Source: Anaeramoeba flamelloides (Eukaryota > Metamonada > Anaeramoebidae). Taken from it: a stretch of 64,000 nucleotides of DNA. Below are positions 1 through 12,163 of this stretch, piece after piece. The stretch covers positions 3,720,001 to 3,784,000 of the forward strand of contig JANTQA010000057.1 in the NCBI GenBank assembly GCA_027625915.1, read 5' to 3'. Position 1 is the first letter of the stretch, and each line of letters begins with the position of its first letter. The translations under genes were made by a program, and so were the position numbers. The notes under the pieces were generated by a model. It was not told the DNA's origin, did no database searches, and saw nothing but the letters and a program-made list of their open reading frames with translations.

Positions 1-1530
1 ATGAATTGGAAAGAGAACTAAGATATTTTCAAAATATCTCTTATAAAATCAAAAGTTAACAGAGAAGACTTTGAACATCAAGTAAATTATTGGTATTATT
101 TTTTGGGGTATCAAAGAAAGTCCCAAAAAAAAATGATCAGTATATTTTTTATTTCCCCAAAAAACTATGTCATTAATAATCCATCAGAAGTTAGTACTAT
201 CATAGTACTAATTTTTGCGAGAGAAAAATTCGCTCAATATTATTTTTTTTGTATTAGCAAAAAATGCTACTTTTTTTTGTAAAGAAATAAATATCGTCTG
301 TATACATGAGGTATTTTCAAATTAAAAAAAAATTATCGAATATTAAAAGAACAAAAAGGAAGAGCTAAATGAAAAAAAAAAAAGTATATTTTTCATATTT
401 AATAGAATTGTAAAGATCCTTTGAATTTTTTCAATATAATTTTAATTCCAAATTTTTGGAAAATTGAAATCAGTATGGAGCAAAGTTTGAGATTTAAATG
501 GAATGTGGGAAATGGAAACAATAAAAAAGATCCCCCCACCCCACCCTAAATTAGCTAGTGTTACAATTTTGGTGATAAAAAATTCAAAGTTTAATAGTTG
601 GAAAGTACAAAAATATTTCACAATAATAAAAAATCATCAATTCATTTATTTGCAACTCAAAAATATTTAAGATTCCATCAAGTTCAACAATGCTAAAATC
701 CACAGAAAACTAAATTAAGTTTAAAATACTTCTGATGAATGTATCTGAGTTTAGACGCACTTTGAATTAGAAGTCTCGAATGAAGTCGCTTCAAAACTCT
801 CTCTTTATCAGATTAGATGTGCTTTCGAACACTTCTTCAATAAACCCTTACAATAAATTCAATAAACGATAAAAATATTTGTAGATTTTTTTTCAATTTC
901 TCGGTATTAATTGAAAAATGACAGTAGAGAAAAAGTAAAAAAAATGAAAGAAAAAGTACTCGGACAAACTTTTCCTTGTTTTTGATTTCTCATTTCTTTT
1001 ATATTTTCTTGGAAATACAACAGAACAAATGCAGAAAAAAAAATATTTGTGCTGCAAGAAGTGATCATTATTGCAAATTAAAAAATTTGTTGAATGGTAT
1101 TCGAATAATAAATAGGAAAATATTTGTCTTTATTTTCTGATTTTTGTTTTTCTAATTGAGTTATTTTTAACAAAGAAAGAAATATATTAGAATTTGTGAA
1201 CTCTATTAATTTGTTTCGTTGTACTTCTTTTTATTTGGATTGGTATCTTTTGGGTGAAAGAAGAATGCTAAATTTCAGAAATTTTTCATAGAGTCGTGTT
1301 TGAAAAAAGAAAATCGGCTGGTATTTTATCCTAATTAAATTTCAAATATTGGTAGTAATTCTTTCTTAAAATTAAATAAAACTTCTTTGTATTGATTGAA
1401 AGGAAATGGTTGGATTAAAATGATTTCTGTTCTTATATTGGAAGAAAAGAAAAGAAAAGAAATGAAAAGAAAAGAAAAGAGAAAAAAAACAAAAAAAAGA
1501 AAAAACAAAGAAAAAAAAAAAAGAATAAAT
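1..1530. other. Intergenic, no gene seen
   Basis: A+T-rich sequence with stops in all frames and no recognisable gene or RNA. The only notable texture is a plus-strand polypurine stretch (GAAAA/AAAGA units) at about 1437-1525, directly 3' of the NPL4-like gene. A short run of G/C near 531-546 stands out in composition but has no fold or reading frame that I can interpret. Confidence 0.6.
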
Positions 1531-2192
1531 TCAAACTTGATGAGAAATTTTTGGTTTAGTTTCTTCTAACCAATCGATAACAGCCATTGACAAAGAGTGC
1601 TTTCCCAAATTTTGTTGTCTTTTTTGGATGTGGTATGGGATTTTGATCTTGCCTTCTTTTAAACGATCATAAAGAGATCTTTTATTTTCCTTTTCTTGCT
1701 CTAAATCCCATTCCTTTTCAAGCTCAAGGATTTCTTCTTCTGTTGTGTTTTTTGTGATTTCAAAATTTGGCTCAACTTCAAGGCCTCCAAATTTCCATTT
1801 GTTTTCTTCCTCATGCTCTTTCTCTTCAATCTCTTTTTCTAATTTTTCTCTTTCAATTTTTTCTCGATCGATCAATTTGGGCTTCAAATACACAATAGAA
1901 CCATTTTCAAATCCTAGCTCACTGAGTTTGAAACCCTTTTGGGAATCTTTAAATACAACATGCTTCTCGTTTTCAATTGCAACATATTTGAGATCTAATT
2001 GCATTTTTTTTGAGATTAGCTCATAGAATTGGCCGAGTGTTATATCATCGGTAATTGTAAACCTTTCCATACCAAGGTTTGTACGTACTCGAATGATCTT
2101 TAAGCAATGCAATAAGAGAAGAAAATCAATTTTGAATTGAAGGTTATTTTTTGCTTGTTTTAAAGAAAAAAATTAAAAGTTATTCTTACCAT
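1531..2192 (-). CDS. NPL4-type ubiquitin-like domain protein
   Basis: Predicted 189-aa protein from two exons. Exon 1 (2192-2190) is only the ATG; intron 2189-2098 (92 nt) begins GTAAGA and ends AAAG; exon 2 is 2097-1531 with a TGA stop. The splice gives M-IIRVRTNLGMERFTI, which fits the start of NPL4 (IIRV, then hydrophobic/charged alternation). Residues 2-75 look like the NPL4 ubiquitin-like fold, ending in GSIVYLKPK; NPL4 uses this domain in the Cdc48/p97-Ufd1-Npl4 ubiquitin segregase. From about residue 76 follows a Glu/Lys-rich helix, then a short C-terminal segment (RLKEGKIKIPYHIQKRQQ). The zinc-finger and MPN-like parts of the full ~600-aa NPL4 are absent, so this is either a short paralogue or a UBL-only adaptor. 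The unspliced frame would add four residues (HCLK) and weaken the match. Function is inferred from the N-terminus only. Confidence 0.8.
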
Positions 2193-2261
2193 TGCGGAGT
2201 TTTGGAAAAGTGTTTTGGAGAATTGTTCCAAATAAAGTTTTTGAAAAAAAATGAAATGAAT

Positions 2262-2957
2262 GAATCGACCTCGATTAAAAATATTCATTTTATTTTTCCT
2301 CTATTTGGAATTAATTTGGTATATTTATAAAGAAAGGAATGGTTGTATGAGTCTCTTGTCTTTAAACTTCTAATCATTAAAGTATGAAATGTCTTTTTAA
2401 ACCTCAAAATGTTGATCTGCAATTTTCAATTTTTAGTGTTTCTTCATTAGGTAATATATCCTCTTATCTTAGAACTATTTCAAAACTAAAGCAATATTGA
2501 AAGAGGTGTGTTGTTATAGCTGTTGTTGGATGTGAGTTTTAGAGATTATTTTTATTGTCTCTGTTATTTGACAATTTTGTTTCTTTTGATTTTTTTATTT
2601 GTCAAAAATTACTTTTGATTTATAAAATGTTTTATATTTGACAAATAAATTTAAAAATTGAATTTTAGTCATATAAAATGCTCAAAATGAATTCTACCTT
2701 GACGAAATTGAATTAGTATATAAAAAAGAATTCTTTCAGAGATCTAATAATACGTATTTTTCAATATTTTTTTGAGATTGTACTATGGTATTATTTTTAC
2801 AATAAAACACCTTTATTTAATATTTTGAAGAGCTGATAGATCTTACATTTTTCTTCTTATAATTCGAGTAGTATTTGGGATAACAAAATCAATTAAAGAA
2901 TTATATCAAAATTGGTACATTATTAAAGAATTGACAAAAAAAATCGAGGTCGATTCA
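2262..2957 (-). repeat. ~690-bp inverted-repeat element H, copy 1, upstream of the NPL4-like gene
   Basis: The ends carry an inverted repeat GAATCGACCTCGATT (from about 2265) and AATCGAGGTCGATTC (to about 2953). Between them the sequence matches 12591-13297 in reverse complement over nearly its whole length, at about 80% by eye. No reading frame is conserved between the copies. It begins about 70 bp upstream of the start codon and includes a TATA-like TTTATAAATA (minus strand, about 2331-2322), so it probably contains promoter sequence for the gene. The type of element is unknown. Confidence 0.7.
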
Positions 2958-3403
2958 ATACTTCTCAAAAACAACATAAATAACACAAAATTGTTGTCAC
3001 TTTTTTTTACTTGTCAACACTTTATTTTTGAAATTGTTCCAAATTTTGAAAGTAATTACAATATCAAAATTCAATATCCTTCAATTTACAATTTTTTACA
3101 ATTCATACTTTTAGAAATATGTAATTTAAACAACTTTCTGGCTTTTGGATTTCATAAAAAGAGTTTCAGGTTAGTGAAAGTTTACAAATATTTTTCTTTT
3201 AGATAACTTTTTAAAATTTCAATTAAATTCAAAATGTCATTATTTGTTAATTATTATTTTTTACTCTTTTTTTGACTTATAAAAGTTTTTATCAAGTATT
3301 TGAAATTTGAAATAATATGAAAGAATATCAGAAACTGAAATCTTGCAGACTGAAAGTCTGAAAGTTCGAAAAAGTCTTGAAGGTATTTCTATTAATTGAG
3401 TTA

Positions 3404-3584
3404 CATCAGTTCCACTTGTAAGGCCAAACTTTAAACAAAATCTAAAGAACAAAACAGTTTCAAATGAAGTTACCTTTATTAAAAAAAAATTTTACATAGA
3501 TTATTTTTCTTGAATTTGAATTTTGTGAGTTAATTTGAGATTTTTTGTGTGTCTTAAATTTCGTCAAAGTCTGTACCTTTACTG
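3404..3584. mobile_element. Degraded Tc1/mariner-type MITE (family B, copy 1)
   Basis: Starts TA-CATCAGTTCCACTTG and contains the family core (GAATTTTGTG, TTTGAGATTTTTTG, TTAAATTTCGTC), but the right terminus is shortened compared with the copies at 9490, 46876 and 49963. Old copy. Confidence 0.55.
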
Positions 3585-3939
3585 TTAATTGGAAAATAAA
3601 AAGATTAAAATTTTCCTTCAGCTTTCCAAAATAATCACTTTCCTAGGAATAAAAGAAATCTTTAAAAGTCTTAATTCTTTACAGAGAAAATTAATAATTC
3701 TAACTGATGATTGAATTAAAAAATTGAAATTTATAGCATTTTGAAATCTTTTTTAGGAAAGTTGAATGAAAATTATGTTCGATTTATTTTGCATCAAATT
3801 GTCAAGTGGAACATACTATATTCTTGAAGTGGATTTAATTTTTTATACTTGGTAACATATTAAAACCTACTAGGTTTTAGAGAATAGAGAACATGTCTAG
3901 GTTTTTTAAGGTCTTTTGTTAAATGGTGATTATTTTAAA

Positions 3940-4300
3940 ATTTTCAAAAAAAGATTCTTTTCAATATATATATCAATAAATTAATTATTTAAAAGTTGAA
4001 ATAATTAATTATCTATTTGAAAAATATTTACTTGTTTTTAAAATACTTTTAAAAGATTTTTAAATAACCTATTAAATGTCAAATAAAATTTTTTCCAATT
4101 TTTTACTATGAAACATGAAAAAACTCTTAATATAGAACGGGAAAATTAGATTTTCCAACTTAAATTGTAAAATAATTTGAAAAATAATTATTGATCCAAG
4201 AATTTTTATTAACCAATAACGAGATTTTAATTCAAGTTATTAAATGGTAAAAAATTAGTAAATTTTTTATTTTTTTTTTGGAGAAATTTTTTCATAATCC
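3940..4300 (+). repeat. Dispersed repeat F, copy 1
   Basis: About 350 bp similar to 51360-51690 (same strand) and to 21700-22000 and 62815-63125 (reverse complement). Shared blocks include TTTTCCAACTTAAATTGT, TTGATCCAAG and TTTTATTAACCA. It is non-coding and diverged. In the two reverse copies it continues into palindromic repeat E. Confidence 0.6.
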
Positions 4301-4374
4301 AAAGACTATATTGTTATAGTTTTCATTTGGTAGAAAAATAAAGAAAAAGTATTGTTTAATTAAAAGTGGGGTAA

Positions 4375-4833
4375 CTGTTGAGAGAAAAATGTTGGACACA
4401 GAAAAATAGTTGGACAGCAATTTTAATTGGGAACATTAATGAGAATGATTTTTAATTTCAATCGTTTGTGAAATAACTAAAGAAAATAACAATAATCTAC
4501 TTATTAGAATAACGATTAATGTAATTCTACTTTTTCAAAATCTTATCTCTGATAATCTAAAGCAAGTTTAAAAATTACCATTTTCAGAATTAATAGTAAA
4601 CTTTACTAAAACTTGGATTATTGTTAAAATAGCATGATCTACTTTAGTTATCAACCATTCAAATGAGTATTCTACACACAACACAGAGTAATGAACTTGA
4701 AACAAATAAAAACCTGGATTTATATAAAAGTTCACCAAGTTATCAATAGGATTTGATTTTCAATTTTACTAATGTTCCCAATTAAAAATGTTGTCCAACC
4801 ATTTTTCTGTGTCCAACATTTTTCTCTCAACAG
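4375..4833 (-). mobile_element. PIF/Harbinger-like MITE (family A, copy 1)
   Basis: 459-bp element flanked by TAA on both sides. The terminal inverted repeats begin CTGTTGAGAGAAAAATGTTG and extend about 45-60 bp with few mismatches. The inside is non-coding and matches copies 37457-37914 and 61790-62231 in the opposite orientation. A 3-bp TAA duplication is typical of PIF/Harbinger transposons (TWA targets); the family call rests on this alone. Confidence 0.85.
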
Positions 4834-5048
4834 TAATATTTTCTTGTTGATTTTCAAAAATGTAAAATTTTCAAGTTATGAATACCTGGAAATTATAAGA
4901 GATTTTAGAAATACAAAATATCTTTCAATATAAAATTAACCTCTTTGTTTTTTATTAAATTTGAACCCCTATTATGATTATAGCTTTGTTTTTACATTGA
5001 TAAAAAAGGTGTGGTTTTGGATAAATATCTTTGTCAAACAAAAAAAAA

Positions 5049-5212
5049 AGCGTCTCATATCAGAAGATAATTTACGCTGCTACACAAATTTCCTTTCGCC
5101 CCTACCCATCTCGGGTAGAACCATTTGAGGATCCCTCCCCGTGCACTGATGGATTCTACTCAAACGGGTTGTTCCGGCTTGAGTGGAAAGCAACCGAAAG
5201 AAGGTAAGTAAT
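5049..5212 (-). ncRNA. U1 spliceosomal snRNA
   Basis: A G/C-rich island whose minus strand has the layout of U1 in about 164 nt, the usual length. The 5' end reads AUUACUUACCUU, complementary to a GUAAGU 5' splice site. CUUUCG (about 5200-5195) pairs with CGAAAG (about 5098-5093) as the basal helix. Inside are stem-loop I (GGUUG/CAACC plus UUCC/GGAA), stem-loop II (UUUGAG/CUCAAA plus AUCC/GGAU, with loop AGUGCAC close to the U1A site AUUGCAC) and stem-loop III (CUACCC/GGGUAG). The Sm site AAAUUUGUG follows the basal helix directly at 5091-5083, and stem-loop IV (AGCGU/ACGCU, UAUC/GAUA) ends the RNA before a T run. The stem-loop I loop ACUCAAGCC differs from the usual U1-70K site. It is a single gene in an intergenic space. 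Confidence 0.88.
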
Positions 5213-6421
5213 AAAATATGATTTATTGTTTTTAATAAAGACACAACAATATCAAAAATGAAAAATCATGGTTACTTTTTGGAAAAAGTTGTTCAAGTAA
5301 AAAAATAACAATAAATCTAAAAAATCTTTATGAAACAGAGACAAAAGATCAAGGGCTTAAATGAAAAATCTTAACAACTTTTTGTTTGAAGAATATTTAT
5401 CAATTCAATCACTCGATTTACCAAATCAAAGAGAAAAAATTTCACTATTTTTTCATTTTGCTAATAATATCTTTTCTAAATAACAACTTTTTTCACTTTA
5501 ACTCATTTTAAACACAGAAAAAAAAATGAGGATTTAATTGTTTTCAACATATTTATTTCATAACAGTGTTTTAGGAGTAAAGTTTATCACCATTTTCATT
5601 TTGTTTGTTTCTCGAATATTGTTTTATAGAGGATATTGTAAAAAAGATAACTCTACTGAGAATTTGAATGCTGTGCCAAAGTCAAAAGAAAAAAAGAAAA
5701 ACATACACAAGGCTTGAGTTCTCAAAACGTTGATTCAAATAAGTAATTTTAGTTTATTATTTTATTATACTCACTGTAAATGGAAAAAATGTTCAAACTG
5801 ATTTTTAGAGGATAACCATTACAGACAATTAAAGGTTAGATCATTTAATAAAAGGAAAAAATAAATGATTAAAAACAAAAAGGGGGGGGGGGGGGTGTTA
5901 AGCCCAACACCAACACTTTTTAGACCACCTTTTGGATGAAGTTTTCATTTGATTAATTGATTATGAAAAATGTTTTGTAAATTTTTGATTATAAGTGAGA
6001 TCTCCAATACTACCTTGACAATTTCAATAATAGAGTAAATTTAAATTGTGTTTGTTGATTGGATTATAAATAATATAGGATTATACTTTAAAGTTTAGTG
6101 TTTCTTCTTGTAATTAATTGATTTGACTTTTTGTTTTCAGTTAAAAATTGTTCTGAAAATTTTTTTGGTCATTTTGGATGTTTTTTGATCAAAAAAAAAG
6201 AAAAAAAAAAGATAAAATGTAAAGTGAAAAAAAAATTTTTCATTGTTTTATTTTTTTTAAACATAATTTATACGATTGAATTACAATTTTAGAAATTTTT
6301 TAAGTGTGTACCAAATTAAAATTGAATATTATGATTTTTTTTTTGTTTTTTGGTGGTTTATTTGGAAAGTTTAGGAATCAAGACGATATAAAAAACCAAA
6401 GGAAAAATTGAAACCACTGAA
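5213..6421. other. Intergenic, upstream of U1 and 3' of RPL12
   Basis: No gene recognised. The first ~100 bases should hold the U1 promoter, but I see no motif beyond A+T-rich TATA-like sequence. A 13-base run of G lies near 5883, followed by a short G/C-richer patch (GTGTTAAGCCCAACACC) that can form a hairpin. Confidence 0.5.
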
Positions 6422-7217
6422 TTAATTTTCTTTTTCTTCTACTTCTTCTGGATCTTCGTCTGGAATAATGATTTCACCATTTTTGATTTTTTTTTGAATT
6501 TCTTTTGGTGATTTGTTTTCGACGGTACAGCCAACTGACACACAAGTCCCAAGTATTTCTTTGACAACACCTTCAAATTCGTTGGCAATTGATTTGTGTC
6601 TCATTTGCCTTGCAATTTCTTTGACTTGTTCAAGACTTAAATTCCCTGTGTGTTTTTTAAGAACAGTTCTGTCGTGTGGTGGTTCATTGAGGGCTTTGAT
6701 GATTAAGGTTGAAGCAGTTGGCATAACGTCAACAGTAAACTCTCTTCCAATGAGTGTTATTCTGATTGTCACTTTTAATCCTGAATAATCTTTACAGGCC
6801 TTTTGAATTTGGGCAACTGCTTTTTTTGGTGGCTAAAGAAATTGTTTGAAATTAGAATGAGTTATTTCAGTACAAAGAGAAAACAAATTTAAGAAACTGA
6901 CATTTCAGTTTGGTTTTGGTAGATAGAAAAAGAGAAAAATAGATTAAAAAAAAAATGGAAAAGAAATCTTTTGATTTTGCTTTTCTCTCTTTTTCTTTGT
7001 TTTCTTTCATGTTCTTTTGGTTTCCATTTGAAATTGGAAGAAAAAAGAACAAAAAATTTGTTAATTTGTTAATTTGTTATCTTTAAAAAATGGATTTTAC
7101 AATCCCTTTTGGTCCAAGCTTTGGAGCAAGTACATTTGAGTTAGGGGTGCCACCTGCTTTTACACGGAGGTAAATGTACTCTGGTTCTAAGTTTTGTTGT
7201 CCTCCTTTTTTTGACAT
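6422..7217 (-). CDS. RPL12: 60S ribosomal protein L12 (uL11)
   Basis: Predicted 175-aa protein from two exons: 7217-7101 (39 codons) and 6832-6422, with a phase-0 intron 7100-6833 (268 nt, GTAAAA...TTTAG). The splice joins LAPKLGPKGI to PPKKAVAQIQKA, the conserved uL11 junction, which fixes both sites. Exon 1 starts MSKKGGQQNLEPEYIYLRVK. uL11 binds the GTPase-associated centre of 28S rRNA at the base of the P stalk. Family landmarks are the N-terminal Pro-rich segment, KALNEPPHDR, ARQMRHKSIA and KEILGTCVSVGC in the C-terminal rRNA-binding domain. The tail EDPEEVEEKEN is slightly longer and more acidic than in animals (165 aa). Identification is firm. Confidence 0.96.
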
Positions 7218-9489
7218 ATGATTTGAATTGTAGTCTTTTTTTTATCGAATGATAAAGGGTTTGGAAAAAATTGAAACAAAGAAAAAATATGAGTCACTAA
7301 GACTCAAAAACTAAACTTGTTTTGTTAAAATAAAAAATGATTTACTTGACTAAGAAGATATAAAAAAATGATTTTTAAATAATTTATCTAATCAATTGTC
7401 GTTTTAATTGTTGCTGAAACTTTGAGAACCATTCTTTTTAAAAAGGGTTAATTAAAATTTAGATAAATTCACTTTTTTTTTCTAATTCTGACGAATTGTT
7501 CATAAATAAAAATTATCATATTTCTTTTCCAAAATCGAATGATCAGTCTCTTGATTAATTTCGAAAAAAAAAATCTGGTCTGTATTACTTCAAATGGTAA
7601 AATTTCCTTTTTGTTGAGGGAGACATTTGTTTTATAGATTTACAGTTGCTAAAACGTATTATTTTATTGTTTGATAAACTAAATAATATTTTTCTAAACT
7701 GACAGAGAACAAAAGAGAAATCAAAATATTAAATATGTGCTTTTCATGCTTTTTGATTTTTTTATTGGATCAAATATAAAAAAAAATTTCTAGTAAATTT
7801 AATAGCAAATTCAAAAAAAAATTTTATACATCTTGAAATTGAAAAATGTTCACAAAAATCTGATAACTAAAATTAAACTTACTTTTCAGAATATTTTCCT
7901 AAATGAATTATTATGTTTTGAAAAGTTGGATCGAACTTTTCTAATTTCTTAAAAGTTCAAAATGCAACATAATTTTGAATTATTTAAAAATAATTTTTGT
8001 TAAAAGAAAATTGAAATCTTTATATCTATAAAGGAAGTGTACAATAATAAACTTTAAAAATAAAATCATTAAGTTATAGAATAACTCTGTCTAAATAATT
8101 GATCTAATTTCTAAAAAATTACAATAATTATTTTAAACTTGAAAAAAATATGATTTTTTGATTCAAAGAATAGTTTGAATCAATTTTTTCTTTATCTTGA
8201 ACAAAAAGAAGGAGGAAAAAAATCCCAAAATAGAAATATAAAATCCTCTCCATATACTTTTTTAAAAACTCTGGAAAACTCAACGTATAATCAAAAGAAA
8301 TACCTTTTAATTTTATTATTTATAATGAATAATTAATAACCCAATCTTAATTTTTCAGTGGGTTATTAACAACCTAAAAATTAACTGGACCAATATACTT
8401 TATAATTATTTCTCATTATTTTTTAAATATTTTCAAAAAAATAAAACAAATTCAAATCAATAACTCTAATAAAAAAAAAAAAAAAAATAGATATTATCAA
8501 ATAACTGATTTTAATACGAAAAAGTCCATTTTTAATACTCTTGAATATTCAAAAAAGAATGTTAGATAATCTTTTAAATTTCAAGAAATTGGGAATATCT
8601 CGGAGTAAAATAAAAAGAACTATTTTTTTTAGATTTCCCAGAGTTCAATATTTGATTTATTTTTATATAATTTTTAAAATAAAAATAAAAGTTGATGGTT
8701 ATTTGTTCATGTAGACTCTTGGGAATTATTAAAAGTGGAAATTCCTTCAAATAATGATTTATTTGCAATTGTTTCTTTTTTACTATTTGATCCTTAAAAT
8801 CTAAACCACAAAAGTTTTAACTATTGAAGGAAAATTTAATTGGTAAAAATGAACTCTAATAAAAAATTATAACCCATTTCTCTAAAGTTGATAAATGGAG
8901 TTGAATATCGGGTTTGATTGTATTATTGTGTAAATAATTACTCTATTAAAGTGTATAAAAAAAAATAAAAAAATAAAAGTTATAAATCCCTTCATATAAA
9001 GGTATAAAGAAGATAAAACCAAATAAATAAATACTAATTTATCAGGCACTATCTCACTACGAATCAGTACCGAGTCAAAAGAGCTCTTTTTGAGATGATT
9101 AAAGTAAAAAAAAAAAACATTTTTTTTTATTGTTTAGGTAAATTTATAGACTTAAAAATAATTAAAAAAAGATCCAAACGAATTCGATTAGGTTTCTGAC
9201 TCATAATTTATATAAATAAAATTTTCTGGAGTATAGTTTGTTTATTTTTTTACTCCTTTTATTGGTTTGGGTTTGAAATTTTACTTGTTTTCTCTGGTAT
9301 TTTTGAACGGTTTTTGGAATAATTGCCATTTTTTATCGTATTTGAATATATGTATTCCCACTCCCTTGAATTTGATACCTATTATATTTATTAAAAAATT
9401 ATTCAGTCACATTGTTCATGCTGCATTGGTTTCAATATATATATAATACAAATAAAAATTGTATAATACACCAAAATCTAATTTTTGTA
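7218..9489. other. Intergenic, no gene seen
   Basis: A+T-rich sequence without a supported gene. Short reading frames, such as 8574-8768 on the minus strand, have no coding character. A slightly G/C-richer patch near 9045-9095 (CACTATCTCACTACGAATC and on) has no fold I recognise. Confidence 0.5.
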
Positions 9490-9685
9490 CAGAGAGTTTC
9501 AAATTTAAGAATAAAACTTTCAACAAAAATTAAGGCACAAAATTAAATCTGAAATTCAAGTACCTTTTTTAAAATTATTTTTATACAAATTATTTTACTA
9601 GAATTTGAATTTTGTGCCTTTATTTGAAATTTTTTTTGTACCTTCAATTTCATTGAAGTTTTTGCCTTAAAAGTGGAACTGACTG
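9490..9685. mobile_element. Tc1/mariner-type MITE (family B, copy 2)
   Basis: 196-bp palindromic element flanked by TA on both sides. The right end reads CCTTAAAAGTGGAACTGACTG-TA; the left end (CAGAGAGTTTCAAATTTAAG) is its degraded inverted partner. The core TTTACTAGAATTTGAATTTTGTGCC is shared with 46876-47070 and 49963-50128. Non-coding. Confidence 0.75.
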
Positions 9686-11679
9686 TAAAAAAATGTTATT
9701 TTATTATTCTAGAAGAAATATCCAATTTATAACCATACAATATTTTTAATGTTAGTAATTATTTATAGATTACACTAGAATAAACAAAAAAAATAATTAT
9801 CAATACCAATAAATAAAGAATGTGTCAAATTTTTTGTTGAGAGCAATATAAATAAATATATTGATAAATGTGTTTAAATCCTATTAATAATTATTCATCC
9901 TCAATAGTTAGATAACAACAACTTGTTTTATTTGGGTTCTTCATTTTGTAATAAAACAACTATTTCCTGTTTACAATCAATTGTAAAAAATATATTGATC
10001 AGACTTGACATTACAAGTGTAAATATGGAATATTGTCAATTATAGAGTTTTTGCACTTTTAGAGATAAATAAAGAGTTACCTACAATTATCAAAATTTTA
10101 ATAATCGTAAACTAAATATACATTTTGATTTTGGAGCTTGGATTTATAATGGAAGAAATTTAATTTTGCGAATTTCAAAACTGAGATAATTTTTTCATAT
10201 TTTTCTTTTTTTGTTTTTTTTCAATTATTTTTTTGAAATATAATTATTCAAAAAAAATTTAAATATTTCAATATATATCAAAATCAAGTAAAAAATAAAT
10301 TATTTAAAAGTAATTTAAAGAATGAAAATAATTGTAGAAAGATCAGATTGATTTATGTTGTTATTCTATTTGATCTGCAATCTAATATCGAAATGAACCC
10401 CAGTATTTTATTACAATAGATCCCTATGAATTTGTTTTTTTCTATTTTCAAAAAAATCTCTTTAATATTTTTTAAAAGGGGTATTACGCTTGGGTATATT
10501 CTTGGATGTTATTTCATAAGGTTTTATTTCATTTTTTTTTTTTAGTTTTTGGTTTAATTTTTATATAATTTTCAAAATATCAGGATTTTTATATTAATCT
10601 AATAATTTAAAACTGAATTATATAAAAAAATACATCCTTAATGTTTATTAAATCCAACATAAATGTTTTTTTTTTTTCAATTTATTATTGTTTCAGGTTT
10701 GCCAAAATTTTTGAAATTGGGTTGATATTAAAATATATTTAGTTCATTTTGATCTCAATAATTCGTTGGTATATATTAATAAATGATTTATTTTTAATTC
10801 TTAAATATTTAATTATAAAAAATTGTTATTATAAACCACTTTTATAGAAATAAAGTTTATTTTGGATGAATAAAAAATTTTGATCTTACTGATATTTGAA
10901 TGTTTCGGGTTTTTCTTTTGAGAGAAATTTGAAAATTTTACCTTAAACAAACTAAAACTTTTGCTATTAATCTTTAAGGGATTTTACGATCAAGTTCCAT
11001 TTAAGAAATTTATAAATTATAAAAATTCGAATTTTTTGATAAAAATCTTGAAAGTGAAGATAAAATTGCTTTGATTTTTAAATAAAAAATTTTGCAGCCA
11101 AAATAAATTTCTATTAAAAGTGTCTTTATAGGGAAGATATATTCAAGTTTTAATAATAAATTATGGAACCTCAAAAGAGTATTTCATAAGTTTAACTGAA
11201 ATTAATAAATACTTATATGAGGTAAAATCTAATAAAAATATTTGATGAAAAAAAAACGTATTATCAGTTATTTCAAAAAAGTGTCGAATTTTTTATTTTT
11301 TCATTTCATAAATAATCATCTTTGTTAGTGAAACTATTCATTTAATTTGACAGTATCAAAACAAGTCAAAAATTGGTGCTGATTGTATCAATGGCTATGG
11401 TATTTATACCAAAAGGTGTTCATTGAATATTTCTAAAAAATGAAAACAATAACGCTTTTTTGAGTAATCAGCTCGCAAACAATTTCAATAAAAACTGGAA
11501 ATATGGAAACTGGTTTTTTAAATAAACAAAAACTTGTTATATGTTTTTCATTCAATTAGAAGATTATTTAAGATTAAACAAGTTATGGAAAACAATTTTT
11601 TAGATCAATAAGAAAATCACAGACAGTAATTTTCGCCCTTAAAAAATATCAGATAAAATTGATATCAGAAATTTTAATA
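9686..11679. other. Intergenic, no gene seen
   Basis: Very A+T-rich, with homopolymer runs, stops in all frames and no recognisable gene, RNA or element ends. Confidence 0.5.
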
Positions 11680-12163
11680 CAGTGATCAAAATAATGCATA
11701 CCCAACAACTATAATCCTTGTTTCAAAATATAATCTTTGTTTTTTTTTCTTGTTGTTCCAATTCAAAATCCAATTTACAATCCAATTTTACAGACAAGTT
11801 CAAAACTATTTTGATAGTAAACCCCTTGCTGTTTTCAGTGAATTTGTATTTATGGATACAAGTTTTTACCAAAATTTTCTTAATTTTCTCAGTTTTTTTG
11901 GTAAATTTTTGTTTTTTTTGATACTGAAAAATTTATCAATAATTTACCCTTTTTTTTTTTAAAGATAAATTTTCTAATTAGATCCTTCGTTTTTAGAATT
12001 TATTTTTCAATAATAGAACTTTAAGAAATCGTTAAAATAATTATTTACGGTTTATTATTGGTTTATTTGTTCGGTTGATGTATGGTCCTTCGATAAAAAA
12101 AAACACGCATTTTTATTTTGAAGTATGGATTAAACTTTTCAGCACACATTATTTTAACAGCAG
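11680..12163. mobile_element. Tc1/mariner-type MITE (family C, copy 1)
   Basis: 484-bp element flanked by TA, starting CAGTGATCAAAATAATGCAT and ending with the diverged partner ATTATTTTAACAGCAG. It shares internal blocks (AGAACTTTAAGAAA, GGTCCTTCGATAA) with copies at 33898-34373 and 44247-44711 and a fragment near 59945-60115. CAGTG ends and TA targets are typical of Tc1/mariner transposons. Open frames inside it are not conserved between copies. Confidence 0.75.

Noticed and set aside
5049-5212. 5S rRNA, SRP RNA or tRNA at the G/C-rich island
   Set aside because: None of their conserved boxes are present, whereas the splice-site-complementary 5' end, Sm site and four stem-loops fit U1.
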